Notes: generated by a model not told the origin, from the sequence alone. A DNA stretch of 36,143 nucleotides from Trebonia sp035571275 (GCA_035571275.1 DATMKQ010000468.1:1-36143); one strand, 5' to 3'. Positions 21,133-28,693 are shown, counted from the first letter of the stretch. A program made the numbers and translations.

Positions 21133-21767
21133 TTGTCCGGCGCGTAGTACTCCTCAAGTTCCTCCAGCGACTCCTGCGTGTACTGCACCGCCTTGCACAG
21201 CGCCGCGGTCGTGGGCAGCGCGTCCGGCCGCCAGCTCTGCGGCTCCCAGAGCTTCGACCGCATGAACGCCTTCGGGCAGTGCGAGAAGACCTGGTCGATC
21301 TCGACGAGCACCGCGAGCACCGGCCGCTGGCCGCGGACCACAAGGTCGTCGAAGAACGGTGCGTCCCGCACGAGCCGGGCGCGGCCGTTGATCCGCAGCG
21401 TGTCGTTGCGGCCCGGGATCAGCGAGATGATCCCGACGTGCGGGTTGGCCAGGATGTTGAGGTAACCGTCGGCGCGCTTGTTGCCCGGCCGTTCGGCGAT
21501 GACGACGGTGCGGTCATCGAGAACGTGGATCAGGTGCCCGGCCGGGTCGCCCTTGGGGGAGGCGTCGCAGTTCCCGTCGGCGTCACACGTCGCCAGCACG
21601 CAGAACGGCGACGTTTTCAGCCATTCGATCTGGAGCGGGTGGAGGTTGGCGCGTTCCTTCGTCACCGAGCGGCCCGACGCGTATCCCCCCAGCGCCTCGC
21701 GCAGCTCGGCCTCGGACGTGATCTCGGACAGAGTGCTCTCGCTAAAGGGCGCTTCCGCGACGCTCAT
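21111..21767 (-). CDS. Pyridoxamine 5'-phosphate oxidase-like FMN-binding protein
   Basis: A 218-residue PNPOx-fold protein of the MSMEG_1061 type. After a helical N-terminus it has FCVLATCDADGNCDASPKGDPAGHLIHVLDDRTVVIAERPGNKRADGYLNILANPHVGIISLIPG, the FMN-binding split barrel, then RINGRARLVRDAPFFDDL and a C-terminal HCPKAFMRSKLW. Such proteins bind FMN or F420 and reduce or oxidise small substrates; the true substrate is unknown. The ATG at 21767 lies 2 nt after the PPK2 stop with GAGG upstream, so it is the second gene of a pair with PPK2. Its 3' end overlaps that of Maf by 22 bp. Confidence 0.85.
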   Translation of the reverse strand: MSVAEAPFSESTLSEITSEAELREALGGYASGRSVTKERANLHPLQIEWLKTSPFCVLATCDADGNCDASPKGDPAGHLIHVLDDRTVVIAERPGNKRADGYLNILANPHVGIISLIPGRNDTLRINGRARLVRDAPFFDDLVVRGQRPVLAVLVEIDQVFSHCPKAFMRSKLWEPQSWRPDALPTTAALCKAVQYTQESLEELEEYYAPDNYGKKLY

Positions 21768-21769
21768 TC

Positions 21770-22723
21770 TCACAACCTCGTAAATAGGGGGTTCGACGAC
21801 CGCTCGGATAGAAGTCCTGGCGGTCCGATAATCTTCCGGTCTGGCTTGCCGACGATTTCCGGGTCTTTTCCTGAGTAATCGAAGTGCTCGAGGATGTGCC
21901 GCATGGCCTCGAGCCTGGCGCGTTTCTTGTCGTTGCTCTTCACCACCGTCCACGGTGCGTCGGCCGTGTCGGTATGAAGGAACATCGCCTCCTTCGCCTC
22001 CGTGTACTCGTCCCACTTGTCGAGCGACTGGATGTCCATCGGGCTCAGCTTCCACTGCCGCACCGGGTCCACCTGCCTGATGACGAACCGCGTCCGCTGC
22101 TCGGTGCGCGTCACAGAAAACCAGAACTTGGTCAGCGACAGCCCCGAGTGCACCAGCATCGCCTCGAATTCCGGCGCCTCGCGCATGAACTCCCGGTAGT
22201 CACCGTTGGAGACGAAGCCCATCACCCGTTCCACGCCCGCCCTGTTGTACCAGGATCGGTCGAACATCACGATTTCCCCCGCGGACGGCAGATGTGTCAC
22301 GTAACGCTGAAAGTACCACTGTGTCCGTTCTCGGTCACTTGGTTTTTCCAGCGCCACGACGCGCGCGCCGCGCGGGTTCAGGTGCTCGGTGAAGCGCTTG
22401 ATCGTGCCGCCCTTGCCGGCCGCGTCCCGCCCCTCGAACACGATGATGATCCGCTGCCCGGTGTCCTTGACCCAGTTCTGCAGCTTGACGAGTTCGATCT
22501 GGAGCATCCGCTTCGCGTGCTCGTAGTAGTCCCGCGGCATCCGCTCGTCGTACGGGTAGTCCTCGCGCCAGGTATCTACCTGGGTGCCGTCCGGCCAGAG
22601 CAGCACCGGATCGTCGTCGTCGTCATCCACAACCCTGAGCCCGGCCAGGACAGCGAGGTCCGCGGGGTCTTGGGAACCAGGCGAAGGCAGCTCTCTAACC
22701 ACGTCACTAGCACAACACATCAA
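21770..22723 (-). CDS. ppk2: Polyphosphate kinase 2 (PPK2)
   Basis: A 317-residue PPK2. An acidic N-terminal segment (VVDDDDDDPVLLWPDG) leads to the P-loop kinase core: Walker A GRDAAGKGGT (98-107), the lid-side HLNPRGARVVALEKPSDRERTQWYFQRYV, Walker B VMFDRSWYNRAGVE with Asp155, and SVTRTEQRTRF. The enzyme transfers phosphate between polyphosphate and nucleoside di- or monophosphates, usually making GTP or ATP from polyphosphate in the cytosol. Length and motifs best fit class I, but subclass and direction cannot be proved here. The ATG at 22723 has no ribosome site and its N-terminus is loose. A TATAAA on the minus strand at 22792-22787 is a possible -10 with a ~60-nt leader. Confidence 0.9.
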   Translation of the reverse strand: MMCCASDVVRELPSPGSQDPADLAVLAGLRVVDDDDDDPVLLWPDGTQVDTWREDYPYDERMPRDYYEHAKRMLQIELVKLQNWVKDTGQRIIIVFEGRDAAGKGGTIKRFTEHLNPRGARVVALEKPSDRERTQWYFQRYVTHLPSAGEIVMFDRSWYNRAGVERVMGFVSNGDYREFMREAPEFEAMLVHSGLSLTKFWFSVTRTEQRTRFVIRQVDPVRQWKLSPMDIQSLDKWDEYTEAKEAMFLHTDTADAPWTVVKSNDKKRARLEAMRHILEHFDYSGKDPEIVGKPDRKIIGPPGLLSERSSNPLFTRL

Positions 22724-22821
22724 TTCGGCTCGGTCACGACCGGGGGACGTGTGTTAATCGCCACGTCGGCGTCCGGTTCTCTTTTATTTATACGGAACGG
22801 ACCGGGCCGCTGCCAGGCGGA

Positions 22822-22827
22822 TACTCT
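22822..22827 (+). promoter_or_regulatory. -10 box TACTCT before RNase HI
   Basis: TACTCT is followed by 7 nt and the ATG at 22835; an overlapping GATACT begins two bases earlier. This supports the ATG form of the protein, including its repeat-coded extension, as a leaderless product. Confidence 0.4.
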
Positions 22828-22834
22828 GTGCGCC

Positions 22835-23473
22835 ATGGGCGAGCAGGCGGACACATTCGGGGGGACAGCCTTCTCGAACGGGGGACTCCCGCCCCCCGGG
22901 GCCTCCGGCTCCCCGAACCCCCGCGCACGGGGGGGCGCCGCCCCCCCGTCTCGAGACACATTCGGGGGGACGACCCCCCCAAACCCCCCCGCACGGGGGG
23001 GCACCGCCCCCCCGTCTGCGAGTGGCGTTGTGATCTACACCGACGGCGCGTGCAGCGGCAACCCCGGTCCCGGCGGGTGGGGCGTCGTGCTGGGTTACGG
23101 GGACCACGTCAGGGAGTTGCACGGCGGCGACCCGGAGACCACGAACAACCGGATGGAGCTGATGGCCGCCATCCAGGCGCTCGAAGCGCTGACCAGGCCA
23201 GTCTCGGTGAAGATCTACACTGACAGCCGGTACGTGCTTGACGGGATCACGAAGTGGCTTCCCGGCTGGCAGCGGAACGGGTGGCGTACCTCGAGCAAGC
23301 AGCCGGTCAAGAACCTGGATCTGTGGCAGCGGCTGGTCGCGGCGATGGCGCCGCATGAGGTCACCTGGGCCTGGGTCAAGGGTCACGCGGGCGATCCTGG
23401 CAACGAGCGCGCCGACGAACTCGCGCGGCTGGGCATCTCCGATGCCCTCGGCCAGGCTCGCCCGGCCCAATAA
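22835..23473 (+). CDS. rnhA: Ribonuclease HI with low-complexity N-terminal extension
   Basis: The last ~147 residues are a complete RNase HI: VIYTDGACSGNPGPGGWGVVL (first Asp), NNRMELMAAIQAL (Glu), KIYTDSRYVLDGI (second Asp), WAWVKGHAGDPGNERADELARL (His and last Asp). It cuts RNA in RNA:DNA hybrids. Before it, the ATG at 22835 gives ~65 residues rich in Gly, Pro and Ala (DTFGGT, PNPPARGGTAPPS) that are coded by G/C-tract repeats and are absent from typical RNase HI. A GTG at 23030 would give a normal 147-residue enzyme. A -10 box at 22822 supports the long form; the short form lacks a ribosome site. Catalytic residues are intact either way. Confidence 0.9.
   Translation: MGEQADTFGGTAFSNGGLPPPGASGSPNPRARGGAAPPSRDTFGGTTPPNPPARGGTAPPSASGVVIYTDGACSGNPGPGGWGVVLGYGDHVRELHGGDPETTNNRMELMAAIQALEALTRPVSVKIYTDSRYVLDGITKWLPGWQRNGWRTSSKQPVKNLDLWQRLVAAMAPHEVTWAWVKGHAGDPGNERADELARLGISDALGQARPAQ
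22851..23017. repeat. G/C homopolymer repeats with hairpins inside the RNase HI frame
   Basis: ACACATTCGGGGGGAC occurs at 22851-22866 and 22956-22971. A 27-bp unit starting GCACGGGGGGGC and ending GCCCCCCCGTCT occurs at 22925-22951 and 22991-23017, 66 bp apart, with one base difference. Each 27-bp unit folds to a 10-bp stem (ACGGGGGGGC with its complement) and a 3-nt loop. Runs of six to eight G or C are prone to length change. Confidence 0.9.
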
Positions 23474-23551
23474 GGGATCCGTTGCCCAAGCGAGGGCAAA
23501 CAACGAAATCCCGCGCCGCGCCGCCGTCCCGCCGCGCCGCCGCGCCGCCGC

Positions 23552-23609
23552 GCCAGATGAATGTCCCTCTCAGCTTGTGATAGCCAGATGGATGGGTCAT
23601 TCATCTGGC
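23552..23609. repeat. Palindromic element, copy B
   Basis: Arms of 16 nt, GCCAGATGAATGTCCC (23552-23567) and its complement with one mismatch (23594-23609), enclose a 26-nt loop. The loop shares AGCTTG.G.TAGCC.GATG with copy A at 14475-14524. No flanking direct repeat was found here. Confidence 0.75.
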
Positions 23610-23788
23610 TGAAGCCCGCGGCCCGGCAGCGGGTTGCCCCGTCTTGCGTCACTTGCGCCCCGCAAACAAGACAAAGTCTTCGCGCCAGGCAGCGTCTGGA
23701 TGGTCGCGCCCGCAAGGGCGCGCCGCGATGGGAGACCGACACGGCCGGTGGGAGTCGCGACGGTTCGTTCGGGGTAAGTCTGGATCTT

Positions 23789-23834
23789 AAAAAGCGGTCA
23801 GGCCGCCTGCCGTTGTGCGGCGAGCGGCCTGACC
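23789..23834 (-). terminator. Rho-independent terminator of the LysM gene
   Basis: A perfect 11-bp stem (GGTCAGGCCGC at 23796-23806 and its complement at 23824-23834) with a 17-nt loop is followed, on the minus strand, by GCTTTTTAA. It begins 18 bp after the LysM gene stop. This is the clearest intrinsic terminator in the window. Confidence 0.85.
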
Positions 23835-23851
23835 CTGGTGCGGGGGGACTG

Positions 23852-24904
23852 TCAGCAGCGTCCCTCGTAGGCGCCGCTGGTGTAGGTCGTCCACGGGTCC
23901 CAGTTGGTGCCGTCCTGGGAGAGGGTTATCGCGGCGCGGGCGTTGCCGAAGGCGTTGAAGGTGGCGAGCGCCCCGTTGGACGCGTTGATCTGCCAGTAGC
24001 CGTAGTCGTCGGTCGGGCTCAGCGCGTACTGGTTGCCGCCGGACTCGGCCATCGCGATCTCGGCGGCCATGAAGGCGTCGGCCGGGTTGCCGCCGGCCTC
24101 TTCCCACAGCTGTTCGAGGCCCGAGCAGCTGAGCGTGCCGCCCGGCGTGCCTGAACCGCCGCCAGAGCTCGATCCCGAGCCCGAGCTCGACGAGCCGGAC
24201 GATCCGCCGCTGCCCTGGCTGGCGGACTGGGTCACCGTCTGGGTGCCGGAGCCGCTGTCATCGCCGGTGGCCGAACTGCTCGTGGCCGAACTGCTCGTGG
24301 CGGAGCTCGTTACGGCCGGGGTGCTCACCGTGGCGGCCGTCTTGGCGTGCCGCGGGATGTAGCTATCCACCACCGCGCTCGAGGGCGGATCGGCCGGGAT
24401 GCGCAGGACCTGGCCGGTGTAGATCAGGTTGGGGTCCTTGATGGCCGCGTCGTTCACGTGGTACAGCCACGGCCAGTCGCCGGCGTTGTGGTAGTACTTG
24501 CCGGCGATCTGCGACAGCGTGTCGCCCGCGTGCACCGTGTAGTAGCTGGTCGCGGCGGTCTTCGCCGTCGTCTTGGCGACGGTCTTCGCGGTCGTCACGG
24601 CGGTGCCGCGCAGCGAGTTCACGGCCATGTCGGCGGCGGTGATGCTGTGCGAAGCGACTGACTCGAGGCTCGCCTGCGTGCCTCGCTCCTGCGCGTCGGC
24701 CGAGTGGTTGACATGGGCCGCCGCTACGGCCGCGGGTCCGGCGACGGCGTGCTGGACCTGGGGAACCGCGACGAGCGCCCCAGCGATCGCCATCGCCGGG
24801 GCCGCCTTGCCCGCCACCTCCGCCACCTTCTCGACCTGCGATGGTGTCGTGTGCCGGCCCCTGCGCCTGATCCTCAGCCGCCTGTCGTTCCGCCCAGAAC
24901 CCAT
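23852..24904 (-). CDS. LysM protein with C-terminal lysozyme-like (transglycosylase) domain
   Basis: A 350-residue secreted protein. A basic N-terminus and a hydrophobic stretch (AAPAMAIAGALVAVPQVQHAVAG) serve as signal or anchor. Residues 121-170 are a LysM domain (YTVHAGDTLSQIAGKYYHNAGDWPWLYHVND...QVLRIP), which binds peptidoglycan glycans. A Ser/Gly/Thr-rich linker (~196-255) leads to a ~90-residue domain with AAEIAMAESGGN (probable catalytic Glu287), DYGYWQIN and a C-terminal TYTSGAYEGRC, the small lysozyme-like transglycosylase domain found in actinomycete resuscitation and cell-wall proteins. It would cleave glycan strands outside the membrane. GGGGAGAGGC precedes the ATG. A strong terminator follows the gene. 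Confidence 0.9.
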   Translation of the reverse strand: MGSGRNDRRLRIRRRGRHTTPSQVEKVAEVAGKAAPAMAIAGALVAVPQVQHAVAGPAAVAAAHVNHSADAQERGTQASLESVASHSITAADMAVNSLRGTAVTTAKTVAKTTAKTAATSYYTVHAGDTLSQIAGKYYHNAGDWPWLYHVNDAAIKDPNLIYTGQVLRIPADPPSSAVVDSYIPRHAKTAATVSTPAVTSSATSSSATSSSATGDDSGSGTQTVTQSASQGSGGSSGSSSSGSGSSSGGGSGTPGGTLSCSGLEQLWEEAGGNPADAFMAAEIAMAESGGNQYALSPTDDYGYWQINASNGALATFNAFGNARAAITLSQDGTNWDPWTTYTSGAYEGRC

Positions 24905-25062
24905 GCCTCTCCCCAGGTAGTTTTCGGATAGTTTGCACGGATTTGTGCCGCCTCGCTACCGATTGGAAGCATTGCAGGGAAGGGTCAGCCTTCGCAGGCA
25001 AATTGAGTTTTTTCTGTGATCTTTCCGTGATGATCGGGCGCCCGCTTTTTGCGGGGCGAGAG

Positions 25063-25091
25063 CTGACGGCGGCGGCGCGGGTTGGGATACT
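25063..25091 (+). promoter_or_regulatory. Promoter of the MaoC-like gene
   Basis: CTGACG (25063-25068) and GATACT (25086-25091) are separated by 17 nt, and GTG 25099 follows 7 nt after the -10 box. This is the most complete leaderless promoter in the window, with both boxes and ideal spacing. Confidence 0.6.
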
Positions 25092-25098
25092 GGCGAGC

Positions 25099-25566
25099 GT
25101 GACTGACCTTCCCGCGCCCGCGACCTGGTACTTCGAGGACTACATCCCCGGCCGCACGGTCGACTGCGGCAGCTTCTCACTGAGCGAGGCCGAGATCATC
25201 GCCTTCGCTAAGGAGTACGACCCGCAGCCGTTTCACGTGGACCCGGTGGCGGCGGCCCACGGGCCGTTCGGCGGGCTGATCGCGAGCGGCTGGCACACGA
25301 CGAGCATGATGATGCGGCTGCTCGTCGAGCACTTCATCAGCGCGGAGTCCGGCCTCGGGGCGGCGGGCGTGGATGAGGTCCGCTGGCCGAAGCCGGTCCG
25401 CCCGGGGGACATGCTGCGTGTGCGCGCGACCGTCCTCGAAGCCCGGCGTTCGAAGAGCAAGCCTGACCGGGGGATCGTCCGCTCGCTCGCCGAGGTGACC
25501 AACCAGGATGGCGAAGCGGTGATGCGGGTGACGGCCATCAACTTCGTCCGGACCCGTAACCCGTAG
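25099..25566 (+). CDS. MaoC-like acyl-CoA dehydratase/hydratase
   Basis: A 155-residue hot-dog-fold protein. It starts DLPAPATWYFEDYIPGRTVDCGSFSLSEAEIIAFAKEYDPQPFHVDPVAAAHGPFGGLIASGWHT, which contains the hydratase-2 motif: Asp and His in YDPQPFHVDP and the Gly-rich FGGLIASGWH. Enzymes of this family hydrate enoyl-CoA, or act on 2-methylfumaryl-CoA and similar acids; the substrate is unknown. I chose the GTG at 25099 because a well-spaced promoter lies just before it. An open frame reaches back to 24943, but the added residues are not conserved-looking. It is transcribed alone, toward the flotillin gene, with a strong hairpin between. Confidence 0.85.
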   Translation: MTDLPAPATWYFEDYIPGRTVDCGSFSLSEAEIIAFAKEYDPQPFHVDPVAAAHGPFGGLIASGWHTTSMMMRLLVEHFISAESGLGAAGVDEVRWPKPVRPGDMLRVRATVLEARRSKSKPDRGIVRSLAEVTNQDGEAVMRVTAINFVRTRNP

Positions 25567-25571
25567 GAAGC

Positions 25572-25611
25572 CACGCTGCCCGCGACCGTGAACCCGGTCG
25601 CGGGCAGCGTG
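25572..25611. terminator. Bidirectional terminator between MaoC-like and flotillin genes
   Basis: A perfect 17-bp stem (arm CACGCTGCCCGCGACCG at 25572-25588 and its complement at 25595-25611) with a 6-nt loop fills the gap between two convergent genes. There is no T-run, as is common for actinomycete hairpin terminators. Confidence 0.75.
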
Positions 25612-25613
25612 CG

Positions 25614-26750
25614 CTATCGGGTCGAGCTGGTGCCGTTGGCGGCCGGGGAGTCGCCGTTGGGTGCCGCCCCTGGCGCGCCGACGCCGCGGCGGACCGACTC
25701 CAGGATCGTCAGACCCTGGCTGACCAGCCCGGCCGCGATCTCGCCGAGGCCGTCGGCGCCGTTGAGGATGCTGACGTTGGCGCCCGCAAGGCCGCCGGCC
25801 GCCTCCTTGACGATCTGCGGCAGCTGGGCGATCAGCAGCTGGTCCAGCGCCACCCGGTTGTTGGACGCGGCGGCCTCCGCCGCGATCCTGGTCCGTTCCG
25901 CCTCGGCAATGGCGATGATCTTCACCCTTTCCGCCTCGGCCTCGGCGGGCCTGATCACCTCGGAGACGAGCTGCTGCTGCCGCAGCTCGGCCTGGTGCTG
26001 GGCCAGCTCGGTCTGGGAGGAGATGACCGCGCGCTGCGCCTCTGCCTGCGCCAGCGGGCCTGCCTGGGCCGCCTCGGCCTGCGCCTTGTCGATCTCGGCC
26101 TTGTACTGCGCCTGCACAACGGCGGTCTGCCTGGCGAACTCGGCCTGCTTGCGGGCCGACGCCTGTACCGCCTCGGCCGACGCCTGGTCTGCCTGCGCCT
26201 GGGCGATCTTCGCCTGCCGCTGGATCGCCGCGTTGTTCGGCGCGGCCATCGCCGCGATGTACCCGGCGCCCATGTCGTCGATGGACTGGATCTGCAGCGA
26301 GTCGACGGTCAGCCCGATGCTGACCATCTCCGCCTTCGAACCGTCCAGCACCTCGGAGGCCAGCTTCTGCCGCTCGGTGACGATCTCCTCGACGGTCATC
26401 GAGCCGATGATCGACCGCAGGTGGCCGGCGAAGATCCGGCCGGTCAGCACCGACATCTGGTCCTGGTCCGACAGGAACCGCTGCCCGGCGTTGACGATCG
26501 ACTCGGGGTCGTTGCCCACCTTGAACGCGATCACCGCTCGCACATTCAGCGAGATGCCCTGCTTGGTCACGCAGGTCTCGGACACCTCCGCCTCCTGCAT
26601 CGACAGCGTCAGGTACCGGACCTTGCGGAACATCGGCGTGACGAAGGCACCGTGCCCGGTGACTACCCGGAACGGCGCCTCCTTCAGCCCGTAACGACCG
26701 CCGGAGATGAGCATCGCCTCATCGGGGGCGGGAACTCGGTAGCCGAACAT
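25614..26750 (-). CDS. Flotillin / SPFH-domain protein
   Basis: A 378-residue SPFH protein. The N-terminal band-7 domain (to ~residue 170) shows MFGYRVPAPDEAMLISGGRYG, VVTGHGAFVTPMFRKVRYLTLSMQEAEV and TKQGISLNVRAVIAFKVGNDPESIVNAGQRFL. A long Ala/Glu/Gln-rich coiled-coil follows (~190-300), then a Gly-rich tail. Flotillins gather at membrane microdomains and act as scaffolds. The ATG at 26750 has AGGAGAG upstream; an earlier in-frame start would run into the preceding gene. It starts 4 nt after the stop of an NfeD-like gene, and this pairing is typical. No transmembrane helix is obvious, so attachment is probably by lipid or by the NfeD partner. Confidence 0.9.
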   Translation of the reverse strand: MFGYRVPAPDEAMLISGGRYGLKEAPFRVVTGHGAFVTPMFRKVRYLTLSMQEAEVSETCVTKQGISLNVRAVIAFKVGNDPESIVNAGQRFLSDQDQMSVLTGRIFAGHLRSIIGSMTVEEIVTERQKLASEVLDGSKAEMVSIGLTVDSLQIQSIDDMGAGYIAAMAAPNNAAIQRQAKIAQAQADQASAEAVQASARKQAEFARQTAVVQAQYKAEIDKAQAEAAQAGPLAQAEAQRAVISSQTELAQHQAELRQQQLVSEVIRPAEAEAERVKIIAIAEAERTRIAAEAAASNNRVALDQLLIAQLPQIVKEAAGGLAGANVSILNGADGLGEIAAGLVSQGLTILESVRRGVGAPGAAPNGDSPAANGTSSTR

Positions 26751-26754
26751 GTTT

Positions 26755-27033
26755 TCACTCTCCTGAGCGAGGAACTTCTGTGGAACCGGGGATTGTGGGG
26801 GCTTCACCGAGCGGATCGGCCCATTCCATGACATCGACCGTCCGGGGGCCACGGCAGTCGATGACGAGGACCGTGGCGCCTTTAGGGAGGGGGCTTTCCG
26901 ACCAGGCCAGGTAGTTTTCGGAGCCACCGCGGATCCTGATCCGCACCTCCCCGGGACCGACCGCGCCGCGGGTGGCAACAATGAGTACACCGACCGTGCC
27001 GATCGCGGATTCATCGCGTCCCAACGACGCCAC
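26755..27033 (-). CDS. NfeD-like OB-fold protein, flotillin partner
   Basis: A 92-residue protein whose core, GTVGVLIVATRGAVGPGEVRIRIRGG...LPKGATVLVIDCRGPRTVDVMEW, matches the C-terminal OB-fold of NfeD proteins: a promotor of 'G-x-x-G-x-a' loop, then 'G-x-V' strands. Full NfeD proteins carry membrane helices first; these are absent, so only the soluble domain is present. It is placed directly before the flotillin gene (4-nt gap), which is the standard partnership in bacterial microdomains. The start is probably the GTG at 27033, though its ribosome site GGGGG sits unusually close to it. Confidence 0.75.
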   Translation of the reverse strand: MASLGRDESAIGTVGVLIVATRGAVGPGEVRIRIRGGSENYLAWSESPLPKGATVLVIDCRGPRTVDVMEWADPLGEAPTIPGSTEVPRSGE

Positions 27034-27095
27034 CCCCCGTATGGGAATGCCGAAAAGAAAGCCTAGTCCCGTCTAGCACAAAATCCACCGTTCGT

Positions 27096-27101
27096 TAGGC
27101 T
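27096..27101 (+). promoter_or_regulatory. -10 box TAGGCT before the MFS gene
   Basis: TAGGCT is followed by 6 nt (AAGAAA) and then the ATG at 27108. It is the same hexamer and spacing as before the DUF1707 gene. No clear -35 was found. Confidence 0.4.
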
Positions 27102-27107
27102 AAGAAA

Positions 27108-28580
27108 ATGGCTCTCCCGCGGATCCTCAGGCCCGCCGACGACGGCGCTCCGGCCGTTGAGGGCGGATCGCCGCGGACCGGGCTCGCGATGCTGGTGGTC
27201 ATGGCCGGCGTGCTTATGACGGCCGTCGACACCACCATCGTGGTGCTCGCCCTGCCAGAGATTCAGCGCAGCCTGCACGTTGCGCTGTCCGCGGTCGTCT
27301 GGGTCATCATCAGCTTCCTTCTTGTCATCACGCTACTCGCTACGCAGGTGGGGCGCCTGGGCGACATGTTCGGCCGGGTGCGGATGTACCTGGCCGGGTT
27401 TGCCGTGTTCGTGCTGGGATCGCTGCTGTGCGCGCTGGCCTGGAACGAAGTGTCGATCATCGTGTTCCGCGTGGTGCAGGGCGTCGGTGGCGCGCTGATC
27501 ATGGCCAACAGCGGGGCGGTCATCGCCGACCTGTACCCGCGGGAGCGCCGCGGCCGCGCCTACGGGTTCACCGCGCTCGGCTGGACGGTCGGCGCGGTCG
27601 TCGGCGTGGTGCTCGGCGGCCTGATTGTGACCTATATCTCGTGGCGGTGGATCTTCTGGATCAACGTGCCGCCGGGGCTGCTGGCGATCGGCGCCGGCAT
27701 GCGCGTGCTGCACGATCACGCCGAGCGTGTCCGCCGCCGGCTTGACCTGCCCGGCATGGTCACGCTCGGGCTCGGCTTGTTCGGCGTGCTATGGGCGATG
27801 ACCAAGCTCGCCAATGAACCGCTGGACGCGTCAATGGTCGGGTTCCTGGTTGGCGGGGTCGTGCTCATCGTCACTTTCGTGCTCATCGAGCGGCGGGTCG
27901 CCGAGCCGATGCTGCCGCTGTCCCTGTTCCGGGTGCCGACGATGGCGGCATCCCTGCTGGCCTCGCTGTTCCAGGGACTCGCCAGCTTCGCCGTGCTGTT
28001 CCTGGTGCTGATGTACCTGCAGGGGCCGCGGGGCCTGTCGCCGATCAACGCCTCGCTGCTGCTCGTCCCCGGCTACGTGGCGGGCGCCGCGGTCGGCCCG
28101 GGGGCCGGCCGCCTGGCCGACCGCCGGGGCCCGGTGCTGCCCGCGACCGTTGGTCTCGCGTTGCAGGTCGTGGTCTTGCTCTGCTACGCGCAGCTCACGC
28201 TGACGACGCCCTATTGGGTGATCGTCGTGATCAGCCTGGTGAACGGGATCGGGACCAGCTTCTTCTTCCCGGCCAACAGTGCGGCGATCATGAAGGCGGC
28301 GCCGCCGGACATGTACGGCATCGCGTCCGGGATGCTCCGCACGTTCGCGAACATCGGGATGGTGTTCTCGTTCGCCGTGGCGATCCTCGTCGCCTCGCGG
28401 TCGATCTCGCGCGGGCTGGCGTTCGCGATCTTCGTCGGCACAGCCCGGCTGCACGGGCAGCCCGCCGCGGCGTTCACCAGCGGCCTGCACGCGGCCTTCT
28501 ATGCGTCAGTGAGCTTCATGGTCATCGCCGCCGTCTTGTCCGGCCTGCGTGCCCGCGGATTTCGTTCGTCCCGCGAGTGA
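27108..28580 (+). CDS. MFS transporter of the DHA2 (14-TM) drug-exporter type
   Basis: A 490-residue exporter with about 14 membrane segments. Motif D-like MTAVDTTIVVLALPEIQRSL at the first helix, motif A QVGRLGDMFGRVRMY, FRVVQGVGGALIMANSGAVIADLYPRERRGRAYG, and motif C LGWTVGAVVGVVLGG place it in the EmrB/QacA-type DHA2 family. A second-half loop has AGRLADRRGPVLP. It probably pumps out toxic small molecules with proton exchange; no substrate can be named. The ATG at 27108 lies 6 nt after TAGGCT, pointing to a leaderless mRNA. It is divergent from the NfeD/flotillin pair, with 74 bp between start codons. Confidence 0.9.
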   Translation: MALPRILRPADDGAPAVEGGSPRTGLAMLVVMAGVLMTAVDTTIVVLALPEIQRSLHVALSAVVWVIISFLLVITLLATQVGRLGDMFGRVRMYLAGFAVFVLGSLLCALAWNEVSIIVFRVVQGVGGALIMANSGAVIADLYPRERRGRAYGFTALGWTVGAVVGVVLGGLIVTYISWRWIFWINVPPGLLAIGAGMRVLHDHAERVRRRLDLPGMVTLGLGLFGVLWAMTKLANEPLDASMVGFLVGGVVLIVTFVLIERRVAEPMLPLSLFRVPTMAASLLASLFQGLASFAVLFLVLMYLQGPRGLSPINASLLLVPGYVAGAAVGPGAGRLADRRGPVLPATVGLALQVVVLLCYAQLTLTTPYWVIVVISLVNGIGTSFFFPANSAAIMKAAPPDMYGIASGMLRTFANIGMVFSFAVAILVASRSISRGLAFAIFVGTARLHGQPAAAFTSGLHAAFYASVSFMVIAAVLSGLRARGFRSSRE

Positions 28581-28693
28581 CCAGGCCCAGGCCGCAAATT
28601 CGATAATTTTGGAACATGCCGTAGTCGACGTATTACGGATTGCTACCGTGGGGTCTTATCTGGTAAACCAGCGCAGATCCTACGGGGGGAAGC

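Larger units (their letters stand above)
23474..23851. other. Intergenic region with palindromic copy B and hairpins
   Basis: These 378 bp hold no credible gene. They contain a CCG/GCC-rich tract at about 23510-23553, palindromic element copy B at 23552-23609, a nested hairpin at 23641-23672, a 7-bp stem with GCAA loop at 23705-23722, and the terminator of the LysM gene at 23796-23834. Confidence 0.7.

Noticed and set aside
22851..23017. CRISPR-like repeats
   Set aside because: Two units only, 66 bp apart, made of G/C tracts, without unique spacers or cas genes.
23705..23722. GCAA-loop hairpin as a terminator
   Set aside because: No gene ends just upstream and no T-run follows; it may be structural or chance.
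24905..25098. c-di-AMP (ydaO) riboswitch upstream of the LysM-lysozyme gene
   Set aside because: Such genes in actinomycetes often carry it, but the conserved core bases were not recognisable in the minus-strand leader, and I will not claim it without a covariance search.
26755..27014. Flotillin starting upstream at 27014
   Set aside because: That start would overlap the whole NfeD-like gene in another frame; the ATG at 26750 has a good ribosome site and matches family starts.
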